Assembly: GCA_015493745.1 (NCBI GenBank) | Contig: WGCN01000026.1 | Coordinates: 1 to 34,655, forward strand | DNA: 34,655 bases | From: Calditrichales bacterium | GTDB lineage: Bacteria; Calditrichota; Calditrichia; Calditrichales; J004 | Direction: 5' to 3' | Part shown: positions 1 to 7,432 of the stretch, piece after piece | How the letters are laid out: the number at the start of each line of letters is the position of its first letter | How positions within the stretch are numbered: the stretch's first letter is position 1 | The notes under the pieces: model-generated | What the model was told of the DNA's origin: nothing | What the model saw: the letters and a program-made list of their open reading frames with translations, nothing else | Databases searched by the model: none | Made by a program: the position numbers and the translations under genes

Positions 1-2448
1 ACCCTGTTTGACAATGCCACCGATGCCCTGATGATTACCGGCGAGGATGGATTCCTCGATTGTAATAATGCCGCCCTGCAAATGTTTAAGGTAGACACGG
101 TTGAGGCCTTCAGAAAACTACACCCGGCAGATTTATCACCTGATCTTCAGCCCGATGGCTCCGGCTCCTATGAGCTGTCCCGGGAAAAAATAAAAGAAGC
201 CTTTAAGCGCGGTCCGCTGCACTTTGAGTGGCTGCACAAACGCATGGATGGTGAAGAGTTTGATGCTGAAGTATCCCTGAGGAAAATCCGTATCGGGCAT
301 CAGGATGTCTTATATGTCATCGTTCGTGATATTTCCGACCGCAAACAGAAAGAAAAAATACGTAAAATTATCGACAAACTCTCCGAGTCGGCCGGTATTT
401 CGACTACCTTAAAGGAACTGATTGTCAATATTCGTGAGGGCATCACTCCTTTTGTGGAAACTCAAAACTTTTATATTGCCCTTTACAACGAAAAGCAGCA
501 AAGGTATTCTTTTCCCGTCATCTTTGAGGATAATAAAATTTCCGGGGAAATGCCCCCCCGGGATATGCATTCCACGTGTACTCACTATATATACCGTCAG
601 GGGACGGCACTTATCCTGAGTCAGGAGGATCTGGCGCGGCTGGCTGAAGAGGGAGCTATCCGCTTACGGGGACGCCTTTCAAAATGCTGGATGGGCGTAC
701 CGCTTAAAAACAACAACCATGTATTCGGAGTTCTGGTGGTACAGGATTATGAAAACCCGAATGCTTATGATACGGCTGACCTGGAGTTAATGCAATATAT
801 TGCCGAAAAGATCGGCACCCTAATCCTCAGAAAGATCTCCGAGGAAGAGATGCGGGAAGCCAAGGAAAAGGCCGAGGCCCTATCGCGGATGAAGAGCGAG
901 TTTCTGGCCTCCATGAGCCATGAAATTCGCACGCCGATGAATGGTGTTCTGGGCATGGCCCATTTAATGATGGATACCCGTCTCGACCCCGAACAGCGTG
1001 AATATATCGCCACCATCGCCTCTTCGGCGGAAGCCTTGTTAACCGTTATTAATGACATTCTCGATTTTTCCAAAATTGAAGCCGGAAAGCTGGAATTGGA
1101 ATATATCGACTTTGATCTCAAAAAAATGCTGGAAGAGGTTTCCGATCTGCTGGTGATAAAAACCGATGAAAAAGGGCTGGACTTCAAGTGTTTTCTGGAA
1201 CCCGGCACACACGCTTATGTAAACGGTGATCCGGGAAGAATACGCCAAATCCTGATCAACCTGGCCGGAAACGCCATAAAGTTCACCTCCAAAGGGCGGG
1301 TAAATATCTGGGTGGAAATTGAAAAGGAAAATGATGATCAGGCCTATTATACCTTCTCCATTCTGGATACCGGTATCGGAATAAGCGATGAACATAAGGA
1401 CAAGCTATTCAAATCCTTTTCACAGGTTGATGCTTCAACAACCCGCAAATACGGCGGAACCGGCCTGGGACTGGCCATATGTAAAAAGCTGACCCAACTG
1501 ATGGGCGGAGATATCGGTTTTGAGAGCGAAGTTAACTGCGGTTCGCTTTTTTGGTTCTCCATTCCTCTTAAAAAGGTCCCTGCCCCGGAAACCAAAACAA
1601 AACCCAGCATCGACTTTTCCGGAAAAAAAGCACTGATTGTAGACGACAGTCGCACCGATCGTGAAATCTTGAAAATGCAGATGATGCCATGCGGCTGTGA
1701 GATTTTTGAGGCGGAAAACGCCACCGATGCCCTTGATATTTTAAAAGTGTACGCTTCCACGGATCACCCGATAGACTTTGCCCTGATCGACCTCAAAATG
1801 CCCGGTATTTCCGGTGATCAGCTTTGTACCTTGATCAAAAACGATCCCCTGATATCCACAACAAAAATGATTATGATAACCGCTGCCAGCCTGCGGGGGG
1901 ACGCCAAAAGGATGTTTGAGCTGGGCTTTCACGGCTTTTTAACCAAGCCCCTGAAAATATCCCAATTGTATGAGTGCCTCAGCAATATATACAGTGATGA
2001 GAAGGCCTCCCCGGAATACAATGGAAAGTTACCTGAACAGGACTTACTGTTGCCCCGCGGACATGTACTCCTGGTTGAAGACAATCTGATCAATCAAAAA
2101 GTGGCCAAAAAGCTGTTACAAAGAATCGGTTTTGAAATCTCTTGCGCCAACAACGGCCGGGAAGCGTTGGAAGCCATAGAAGGCAAACATTATGATATCA
2201 TATTAATGGATATGCAAATGCCGGTAATGGACGGTCTGGAAGCCACCCGCAATATTCGTCTCCGGGAAGACGGGGAAAAGCATATTCCCATTATTGCCAT
2301 GACCGCCAATGCCATGAAAGGTGACAAGGAAAAGTGTTTTGAGGCCGGCATGGATGACTATCTGAGCAAGCCGATAAAGCCCGAGGAGTTGGAAAAGGTG
2401 GTTTTAAAGTGGATACATTCCGAGCCGGTTATGTCAGCGCCCCGGTAA
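1..2448 (+). CDS. Hybrid sensor histidine kinase (PAS-GAF-HisKA-HATPase-REC-REC), 5' end outside window
   Basis: The reading frame is open from base 1, and the residues before the first ATG (base 31) already belong to a PAS domain, so the gene starts outside the window. Numbered from that ATG, there is a PAS domain to about residue 105, a GAF domain at about 125-275, a short helical linker, and a HisKA domain with [10 protein letters not shown] and the phospho-accepting His297. A HATPase_c domain at about 400-515 has DTGIGI and GGTGLGL boxes. Two receiver domains follow with phospho-acceptors Asp587 and Asp727 and the conserved Lys in LTKPL and LSKPI. No membrane helix is visible in this part. 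By family knowledge it autophosphorylates and passes phosphate to its own receivers. The input signal is unknown. No HPt domain is visible. Its 3' end overlaps the convergent flavin reductase gene by 20 bases. Confidence 0.93.
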   Translation, partial: TLFDNATDALMITGEDGFLDCNNAALQMFKVDTVEAFRKLHPADLSPDLQPDGSGSYELSREKIKEAFKRGPLHFEWLHKRMDGEEFDAEVSLRKIRIGHQDVLYVIVRDISDRKQKEKIRKIIDKLSESAGISTTLKELIVNIREGITPFVETQNFYIALYNEKQQRYSFPVIFEDNKISGEMPPRDMHSTCTHYIYRQGTALILSQEDLARLAEEGAIRLRGRLSKCWMGVPLKNNNHVFGVLVVQDYENPNAYDTADLELMQYIAEKIGTLILRKISEEEMREAKEKAEALSRMKSEFLASMSHEIRTPMNGVLGMAHLMMDTRLDPEQREYIATIASSAEALLTVINDILDFSKIEAGKLELEYIDFDLKKMLEEVSDLLVIKTDEKGLDFKCFLEPGTHAYVNGDPGRIRQILINLAGNAIKFTSKGRVNIWVEIEKENDDQAYYTFSILDTGIGISDEHKDKLFKSFSQVDASTTRKYGGTGLGLAICKKLTQLMGGDIGFESEVNCGSLFWFSIPLKKVPAPETKTKPSIDFSGKKALIVDDSRTDREILKMQMMPCGCEIFEAENATDALDILKVYASTDHPIDFALIDLKMPGISGDQLCTLIKNDPLISTTKMIMITAASLRGDAKRMFELGFHGFLTKPLKISQLYECLSNIYSDEKASPEYNGKLPEQDLLLPRGHVLLVEDNLINQKVAKKLLQRIGFEISCANNGREALEAIEGKHYDIILMDMQMPVMDGLEATRNIRLREDGEKHIPIIAMTANAMKGDKEKCFEAGMDDYLSKPIKPEELEKVVLKWIHSEPVMSAPR

Positions 2449-2953
2449 GCTTTATGACCATCTCATTTTGTTCCCGTATACGTGCATCTATATCCGCCGA
2501 AAGTTTTAAATCCGTGTCAAAGTTTTTATCCGTGGCGTAAACAAACCTGGGGACGATCAGGCAACGGAAATCCAGCATCAGATTGTTAGCCATGGAAAGA
2601 ATGGACATGTAGCTGCGTTCCCCTCCGGCGGCGCATAAAAAGCCCACCACCTTATCCTGCCAGGCGGAGCCGGTCAGTTCCATAACATTTTTCAACATGC
2701 TGTTCCCGCTGTAGTTGTAAACAGGTGTGGCCACTATCAGGGCATCCGCCTTCTGTATTTTCCCTTTCAAATTTAAAACCCGCGGATGGTGCAAGGTCTC
2801 CGTTTCCGCATCACAAAAAGGCAAGGCATAATCCTGCATGTTAACAAACTCAACATCCACCCGTAACTTTTGCAAATGACCAAAAGCATGACGGGCCATG
2901 CTTCTGCTTTTACTCTTTTTCTTCAAACCGCAACTCAATATAATAATTTTCAC
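2429..2953 (-). CDS. NADPH-dependent FMN reductase / flavodoxin-like fold protein
   Basis: About 174 residues. The start [15 protein letters not shown] resembles the flavin-phosphate-binding opening of the NADPH-dependent FMN reductase family. The segment [22 protein letters not shown] matches the family's TPxYN...LKN region, which lines the flavin site, and [11 protein letters not shown] is the later loop. The open frame runs back to 3127, but that would cover the start of the divergent SixA gene. I chose the GTG at 2953 because GGGG lies six bases before it; an ATG at 2965 (MGNIV) is the alternative and lacks a ribosome site. The protein would be a cytoplasmic flavin-dependent oxidoreductase, possibly reducing quinones or azo compounds; the substrate cannot be read from sequence. 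Confidence 0.8.
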   Translation of the reverse strand: MKIIILSCGLKKKSKSRSMARHAFGHLQKLRVDVEFVNMQDYALPFCDAETETLHHPRVLNLKGKIQKADALIVATPVYNYSGNSMLKNVMELTGSAWQDKVVGFLCAAGGERSYMSILSMANNLMLDFRCLIVPRFVYATDKNFDTDLKLSADIDARIREQNEMVIKLTGALT

Positions 2954-2986
2954 TATATTCCCCATAATGGTTAAAAGGAGTAATCT

Positions 2987-3478
2987 ATGAAAACTCTGTA
3001 TATAATGCGTCATGGTAAATCCGCCTGGCACAGCGGTGCGGAAAAAGATTTTGACCGGCCTCTTAACCCGAGAGGTCAGCGGGATGTACCGCGTATAGCC
3101 CATGCCCTGCATGACCACAATGCCCATCCGGATATTATCATATCCAGCCCGGCCCGGCGGGCCATTACAACCGCCCGTCTGCTTTGCGCATCCGTACAGT
3201 TTCCCCTTTGCCGTATCCGGGAAATGGATTCCTTGTACATGGCTCCTCTAAAAACATTGACCGCGGCCATTTCCGGGTTGGATGAAAAGTATACACAGGC
3301 CCTGCTGGTGGGCCACAACCCCGGTCTCACGCATCTGATAAATTATTTTCTGGGCAACCGCATGGAGAACCTGCCTACCGCCGCGGTTATGGGGCTGGAA
3401 GCCGGAGTCGATGACTGGCAGGCCTTTGTCCCCGGTGTGGTGCGGGAAAAGTTTTTTATTTCCCCCAAAAGCCTGTAA
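2987..3478 (+). CDS. sixA: SixA-type phosphohistidine phosphatase (histidine phosphatase superfamily)
   Basis: 163 residues, a typical SixA length. The RHG motif is at residues 8-10 (catalytic His9), followed by KSAW and DFDRPLNPRG as in SixA proteins. SSPARRAITTA is the second arginine-bearing box and GHNPGL holds the second catalytic histidine, His110. The start is supported by AAAGGAG seven bases upstream. SixA of E. coli dephosphorylates histidine-phosphotransfer (HPt) domains or related phosphohistidine proteins. Nearby genes include hybrid kinases but no HPt protein, so its partner is not evident here. It is divergent from the flavin reductase and convergent with nosY. The family call is firm; the exact substrate is inferred. 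Confidence 0.85.
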   Translation: MKTLYIMRHGKSAWHSGAEKDFDRPLNPRGQRDVPRIAHALHDHNAHPDIIISSPARRAITTARLLCASVQFPLCRIREMDSLYMAPLKTLTAAISGLDEKYTQALLVGHNPGLTHLINYFLGNRMENLPTAAVMGLEAGVDDWQAFVPGVVREKFFISPKSL

Positions 3479-3483
3479 GGGAT

Positions 3484-3504
3484 AGCTCCCCGTCCGGCGG
3501 AGCT
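3484..3504. terminator. Hairpin between convergent sixA and nosY (weak terminator candidate)
   Basis: AGCTCC at 3484-3489 pairs with GGAGCT at 3499-3504, giving a GC-rich stem between two convergent genes and touching the nosY stop codon. Neither strand shows a clean T-tract after the stem, so it may slow or process transcripts rather than act as a classical intrinsic terminator. Confidence 0.35.
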
Positions 3505-4286
3505 TAAAAATCCTTACTCCTGGCCTGGCGCAACATAAGCGCGGCCGGGACAATAACCCAGACGGAAAGCAAAGACAGAGAGAGGAACAACCCCAGGCCG
3601 GTACCAAAAAAATTCTTAAAAACCGCTCCCGTATAGCCCAGTAAGGCGGATATATCCAGTTTTAATAAGATCAGAATACGCGACAGATCTATGGGATTGA
3701 AAAGCGTGGCTCCCAAAGCCAGTTTATCCAGCGGGTAATCATCAAAGATCATCATGCTCAGCAAAAACAGTCCGTCATAGATAACAGCCATAAACAGCCA
3801 CATCAGGATAGAAAAGCCAAAACCCTTTATTTTATCTTTAAAGGCCAGGGCAATGTTAAACGACAGGGCCACAAAGATAAAAGTCAGAAATGCGCCGACC
3901 AGCATAAGGGTGGAAAAATCCCATATGGCCGTGGAGCCAAAGATACCATATAAAACAAAGGGAATGCCCACTCCAATCACCAGGCTCATGCTCAGGGAAA
4001 GACTAACCCCAAGATATTGACCGGCAAAAATGGTTCGGCGTTTTAAAGGCTGGGCCAGCAAAAGTTCCGTAAATTCCCGTGAGCTGTAAAAGTACATCAC
4101 ACCGAAAATCGTCCCGATCAGCGGTGTGAGGACAATAATAACATTCATAAGGGTTATTACTGCCTTGGTTACATCACTGTTCAGAAAAAACAGTACAAAA
4201 CCCAAAACCAGATAAAAGAAGAAATAAACATAGCTCCAACGGCTACGCATCAGATCCATAAAACTGTATTTTAATATTTTAAGCAT
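3504..4286 (-). CDS. nosY: NosY, ABC transporter permease of the nitrous oxide reductase maturation system
   Basis: 260 residues with about six hydrophobic membrane segments. The N-terminal MLKILKYSFMDLMRSRWSY and the region FYSSREFTELLLAQPLKR are typical of NosY/ABC-2 type permeases. It overlaps the nosF start by eight bases, so the two are translationally coupled and form the transporter NosFY. In characterised systems NosDFY acts on NosZ maturation, supplying sulfide and copper for the CuZ centre in the periplasm. It is the last gene of the nos run, and a convergent gene follows. Confidence 0.9.
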   Translation of the reverse strand: MLKILKYSFMDLMRSRWSYVYFFFYLVLGFVLFFLNSDVTKAVITLMNVIIVLTPLIGTIFGVMYFYSSREFTELLLAQPLKRRTIFAGQYLGVSLSLSMSLVIGVGIPFVLYGIFGSTAIWDFSTLMLVGAFLTFIFVALSFNIALAFKDKIKGFGFSILMWLFMAVIYDGLFLLSMMIFDDYPLDKLALGATLFNPIDLSRILILLKLDISALLGYTGAVFKNFFGTGLGLFLSLSLLSVWVIVPAALMLRQARSKDF

Positions 4287-4986
4287 AACTGTCCTTTAAT
4301 ATGGCAGCAATGGCCTTTTCCAGATTATCTTCTCCCGTTTTTTCCTTCAGTTCCGAAACCCGGCCATGAAAGTATATCAAACCATCGAGCAGGAAAACCA
4401 CCTTATCGGCAATTTCCTCAACCAGATTCATAATATGGGTGGTGATCAGAATGGTTTTTCCCTTTTCCTTTTCCGAGGCGATGAGCTGCTTAAGCAGGAT
4501 CAGAGCCACCGGGTCCAGACCGGCTGTCGGCTCATCAAGGATAATCAACGGGGCGTCAAACATAAAGGCCAGCACCAGGTTTACCTTTTGCCGCGTTCCG
4601 CCGGAAAGAGCGCCGAGCTTTTTATCCAGAAAAGGTTGTAGCTTCAATATGTCTATCAAGCGGCCATGGTTCCGGGCGCCGGGGCGGATATCACGAATCA
4701 TTTTTATCAATTCGTTAACTTTTAAATTACCCGGAAAATTGGCAATTTGCGGCACGTACGAAATACGGTCACGGTACAGCCATTGACCAAGCACGTTATT
4801 ATCATCCAACAGGATTTCACCCCCGTTGGGAATGACCATACCGAGAATACTTTTAATCAGTGTTGTTTTACCGGAGCCGTTTGGACCAAGTATGGCCGTA
4901 ATCTCACCCGGGTTAAAAACGATGTCAATGCCTTTAAGAACTTCTACGGGACCATAGTTTTTATACAATTTTCTAACTTCGATCAT
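4279..4986 (-). CDS. nosF: NosF, ABC transporter ATP-binding protein
   Basis: 235 residues with complete nucleotide-binding elements: Walker A GPNGSGKTT at 34-42, a Q-loop in YVPQ at 77-80, signature LSGGTRQK at 127-134, Walker B LIILDEPTAGLD at 147-158, and the switch histidine in ITTHIMN. It energises the NosFY exporter-type complex that, with NosD, matures the CuZ site of nitrous oxide reductase. The start overlaps the end of nosD by 14 bases and the end overlaps nosY by eight, a tight nosDFY unit. No strong ribosome-binding site precedes the ATG, consistent with coupling. Confidence 0.93.
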   Translation of the reverse strand: MIEVRKLYKNYGPVEVLKGIDIVFNPGEITAILGPNGSGKTTLIKSILGMVIPNGGEILLDDNNVLGQWLYRDRISYVPQIANFPGNLKVNELIKMIRDIRPGARNHGRLIDILKLQPFLDKKLGALSGGTRQKVNLVLAFMFDAPLIILDEPTAGLDPVALILLKQLIASEKEKGKTILITTHIMNLVEEIADKVVFLLDGLIYFHGRVSELKEKTGEDNLEKAIAAILKDSYA

Positions 4987-6226
4987 TTATCTTTACCGGT
5001 TTCATAAGTGGTCGGTTGTCTTTTAGGTTATCGGGAGTCATAATCGGTGATACTTTTTCCGAAAAATTGATGATGTCAACAAAGAGGCTGCGCAGCAATA
5101 TAATGGTTTCCGGCGTTTTATTCACCACATAAGAGAATAATTTTACCGGCCGGTAAGGCACATCGCCCACATTGTTTTTATCCAGATCATACCCGGCATA
5201 TTCACTCCAGTAATTCTGATCAAAAATATTACCGTTCATAGGTCCCTTGTAAGAAATATCCAGTGCATTATGGCGAAAATTATTATTGACAATATTGTTG
5301 TCATAACAAGCGCCATGAAAACGTATGGCCCAGCCGTTATTGTCAAAGTTATTATGGCTAAAGCTTATTTTACTGGCACCATCCGCGCTGATGCCAATGG
5401 TGTTTTTATTAAAGGTGTTCCCGACAATCTCGCCTTCCAATATCTCCTTGAGCAACAGGCCGTAAGAGGCAGAGCCCCAGTTAAGCATAAATTCGTTTTC
5501 CCGCATATCAATACGTTTGGAAAACATAACGGCCACCCCGGCGCCATTGTTTTCAAAGCGGTTTTTCAGATAGAGATCATCATTGGAAAACATGAAATGC
5601 AATCCATAGCGTATATTATTGCGGCTTACGTTTCCAATAATCTTGCTGTTGTTTACAAACTCCAGATAAATACCGTCACGCATACCTTCAACATGATTGT
5701 TGCTAATGGTCAGGCGGTCAGAATGCCAGGCATGTATCCCGTTTCCCGAACTTTGCTCGGTTACGGCATTACCCATCACAGTATTTCCGTGAATGATGCC
5801 ATCCTTAGAGCGCTCGACCAGTATGCCGAAAAAGGAGTTACGCAGTTTATTACCTTCTATAACAAAATATTTACTGCCATAGACATGAATAGCCGCATAG
5901 GCTTTTGTATAGCTTTTTTGTACATTGATCAACAACAGCCCTTTTACAGTCACACTGTCGCTGCGCACTTCCAGAACATAGCCCTTATTCATGCCATCGA
6001 TTACAGGATAGCCTCTGCCGATAATCACCATGGGTTTATCGATATAGATGGTCTCTTCCTGATATGTGCCGGGTTGAATAAAAACCGTATCTCCCGGTGC
6101 GGATATCGCCAGAGCCTCGGCAATGGTTTTAATCTTCTCCTGTGGCCCCACTACCCTGGAAGTTGCCGAAAGCACACCGCTAAAAAGCAACAGGATGGCT
6201 AATAACTTCTGTATCCTTAATCTCAT
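4973..6226 (-). CDS. nosD: NosD, periplasmic right-handed beta-helix copper chaperone/maturation factor
   Basis: 417 residues from the chosen ATG. A signal peptide (RIQKLLAILLLFSGVLSATS) is followed by repeated beta-helix rungs of the CASH/PbH1 type, such as GIHAWHSDRLTISNNHVEG and GLHFMFSNDDLYLKNRF. NQYWSEYAGYDLDKNNVGDVPYRP-like text near the C-terminus (Asn-Tyr-Trp, then D..N..GD.PYRP) is characteristic of NosD. The open frame extends to 6295, but the ATG at 6226 has AGGA seven bases upstream and begins a clean signal peptide, so the extra 23 residues are probably untranslated leader. NosD docks with NosFY on the periplasmic side to mature NosZ. An 84-base gap containing a hairpin separates it from nosL. 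Confidence 0.93.
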   Translation of the reverse strand: MRLRIQKLLAILLLFSGVLSATSRVVGPQEKIKTIAEALAISAPGDTVFIQPGTYQEETIYIDKPMVIIGRGYPVIDGMNKGYVLEVRSDSVTVKGLLLINVQKSYTKAYAAIHVYGSKYFVIEGNKLRNSFFGILVERSKDGIIHGNTVMGNAVTEQSSGNGIHAWHSDRLTISNNHVEGMRDGIYLEFVNNSKIIGNVSRNNIRYGLHFMFSNDDLYLKNRFENNGAGVAVMFSKRIDMRENEFMLNWGSASYGLLLKEILEGEIVGNTFNKNTIGISADGASKISFSHNNFDNNGWAIRFHGACYDNNIVNNNFRHNALDISYKGPMNGNIFDQNYWSEYAGYDLDKNNVGDVPYRPVKLFSYVVNKTPETIILLRSLFVDIINFSEKVSPIMTPDNLKDNRPLMKPVKINDRS

Positions 6227-6235
6227 GGTTTTTCC

Positions 6236-6277
6236 TATAAAAAAAGAAGTGCACAACAAACAGGTTATGCACTTCTT
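6236..6277 (-). terminator. Intrinsic-terminator-like hairpin between nosL and nosD
   Basis: On the minus strand a perfect 10-base stem (AAGAAGTGCA at 6244-6253 with TGCACTTCTT at 6268-6277, loop of 14) is followed by a run of T residues. It lies after the nosL stop and just before the nosD ribosome site. It probably attenuates read-through from the upstream genes or stabilises the upstream mRNA. Confidence 0.55.
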
Positions 6278-6310
6278 GCAATTTAAATGCCGCATGAGTT
6301 AGCGGAGCGG

Positions 6311-6742
6311 CTAAAAACGCTCCCTTAACTCACTCCAGTCAAACAGTTCTCCCGTTTCTTCTTTTCGTACCTTTTCCGCTTCGTCACGGCTTTTAAATGC
6401 CGAAAGATTAGCCCCCATGGGGCTGGGAATGTTTTCACTGACTAAGTAAGTTGCCTTTTGGGCATCAACCCATTGTCCGGCCCGCACAAAATCCGTAACC
6501 AGAAAAAGTGCGATGTCATCATCTTTATGGTTTTTTAAATCCCGCATCATACATTCAATGGAATCGTATTTAAACGCCTTCCCCTTGGAGGTCACAATTT
6601 CCGTGGCATGCTGCTTGTCTACGATGGTCATTTTACAAAAGGAACAGGCATCCGATCCGTACTCGATCGGCTTAGGCTCCACGGAACATGAAGCAAGCCA
6701 AAAAGATCCCAGTATCGTTAATAACAGGAAATATTTCTTCAT
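6311..6742 (-). CDS. nosL: NosL, copper-delivery lipoprotein
   Basis: 143 residues. A lipobox LASC places the lipidated Cys at 19. DACSFCKM at 31-38 is the NosL metal-binding signature, with Cys33, Cys36 and Met38; in studied NosL proteins, Cys and Met residues of this region bind Cu(I). The later segment KYDSIECMMRDL and the VSENIPSPMGANLSAF region also match NosL. The protein delivers Cu(I) to apo-NosZ on the periplasmic face of the membrane. It begins four bases after the stop of the NosB-like gene, so the two are cotranscribed. Confidence 0.95.
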   Translation of the reverse strand: MKKYFLLLTILGSFWLASCSVEPKPIEYGSDACSFCKMTIVDKQHATEIVTSKGKAFKYDSIECMMRDLKNHKDDDIALFLVTDFVRAGQWVDAQKATYLVSENIPSPMGANLSAFKSRDEAEKVRKEETGELFDWSELRERF

Positions 6743-6746
6743 AACT

Positions 6747-7334
6747 CTAACTCTCTTTTTTACCAGTCACAAACGCCCAAATGGCCATGAGTATTCCTAC
6801 CATCATGGCATAGGCACCGGAAGCCGGATAGGAATGCACGGTGAAGTTAAGCAACTGCTTGGTACCAAACACCGGTGGGTCATAAGCCATGGGGTTCCCG
6901 TTCTTATCAACAAACTTCAAAATGGCATGGGGGTTGAGGTTGTGCCCGTAATGGTATAACCATGAATAAAAGTCATATATCCCGGCAATACCCAAAACAG
7001 CCATGATAACAACCCACGTCAGGTAAACTTTAGGCTTACCGGTTAGGCCGGCCAAAACACCCAATATGGCCATAACCAGAACAACGATAGGAAAAATCTG
7101 AAATTCCAGCATGTCTTCGGGAAGGCGCTCCATACCGATATAATGATTTAACAAATCAATATTTTTTACATCATTAGGATTGTTTCCATCCGCCAACTTA
7201 TCAATATGAATGTCCAGGCCCAGGGGGTCGGGATATTGGGGTGCTTCCAGCGTTATATTCCACAAAGGCAACACAAACAGAGTTAATAATAACAACGACC
7301 CTGTAATCATCAGTACTTTTGACTTTTTCATCAT
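6747..7334 (-). CDS. NosB-like four-helix membrane protein of clade II nos clusters
   Basis: 195 residues from MMKKSKV, with four predicted membrane helices at about 7-27, 79-98, 103-127 and 173-190. The first periplasmic loop has LEAPQYPDPLGLDIHIDKLADG and NHYIGM (63-68), a sequence style I associate with the conserved membrane protein encoded directly after nosZ in clade II clusters (called NosB in Wolinella-type systems). The function of that family is not established. The frame is open to 7391, but that would run through the hairpin after nosZ; GGATAAG sits before the chosen ATG. Conserved His, Met and Tyr residues in the loops suggest, without proof, a role in copper or quinol/cytochrome handling. 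Confidence 0.65.
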   Translation of the reverse strand: MMKKSKVLMITGSLLLLTLFVLPLWNITLEAPQYPDPLGLDIHIDKLADGNNPNDVKNIDLLNHYIGMERLPEDMLEFQIFPIVVLVMAILGVLAGLTGKPKVYLTWVVIMAVLGIAGIYDFYSWLYHYGHNLNPHAILKFVDKNGNPMAYDPPVFGTKQLLNFTVHSYPASGAYAMMVGILMAIWAFVTGKKES

Positions 7335-7350
7335 CTTATCCAATTCTTTG

Positions 7351-7387
7351 ATAAAAAATAATAGCCCCCGCAAGGAGGCTATTATTT
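7351..7387 (-). terminator. Intrinsic-terminator-like hairpin after nosZ
   Basis: On the minus strand an 11-base perfect stem (7356-7366 with 7377-7387, GGCTATTATTT arms, 10-base loop containing a G-run) is followed by TTTTTTATC. It lies 46 bases after the nosZ stop and before the NosB-like ATG, so it should make nosZ mRNA more abundant than the maturation genes unless antiterminated. Confidence 0.65.
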
Positions 7388-7432
7388 GCAATTAATCGTT
7401 TCAGGTTCTTTTTTTTACCCCCCCTGATATGA

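Noticed and set aside
5270-6202. 310-codon plus-strand open frame opposite nosD
   Set aside because: It is antisense to a well-supported NosD, has no ribosome site and its translation shows no family-like sequence. The openness comes from the repetitive codon pattern of the beta-helix gene.
4973-6295. Longer NosD start with a second Cys-rich N-terminus (MRHLNCKKC...)
   Set aside because: The extension reads through the terminator-like hairpin and lacks a ribosome site. The internal ATG has AGGA and begins a normal signal peptide.
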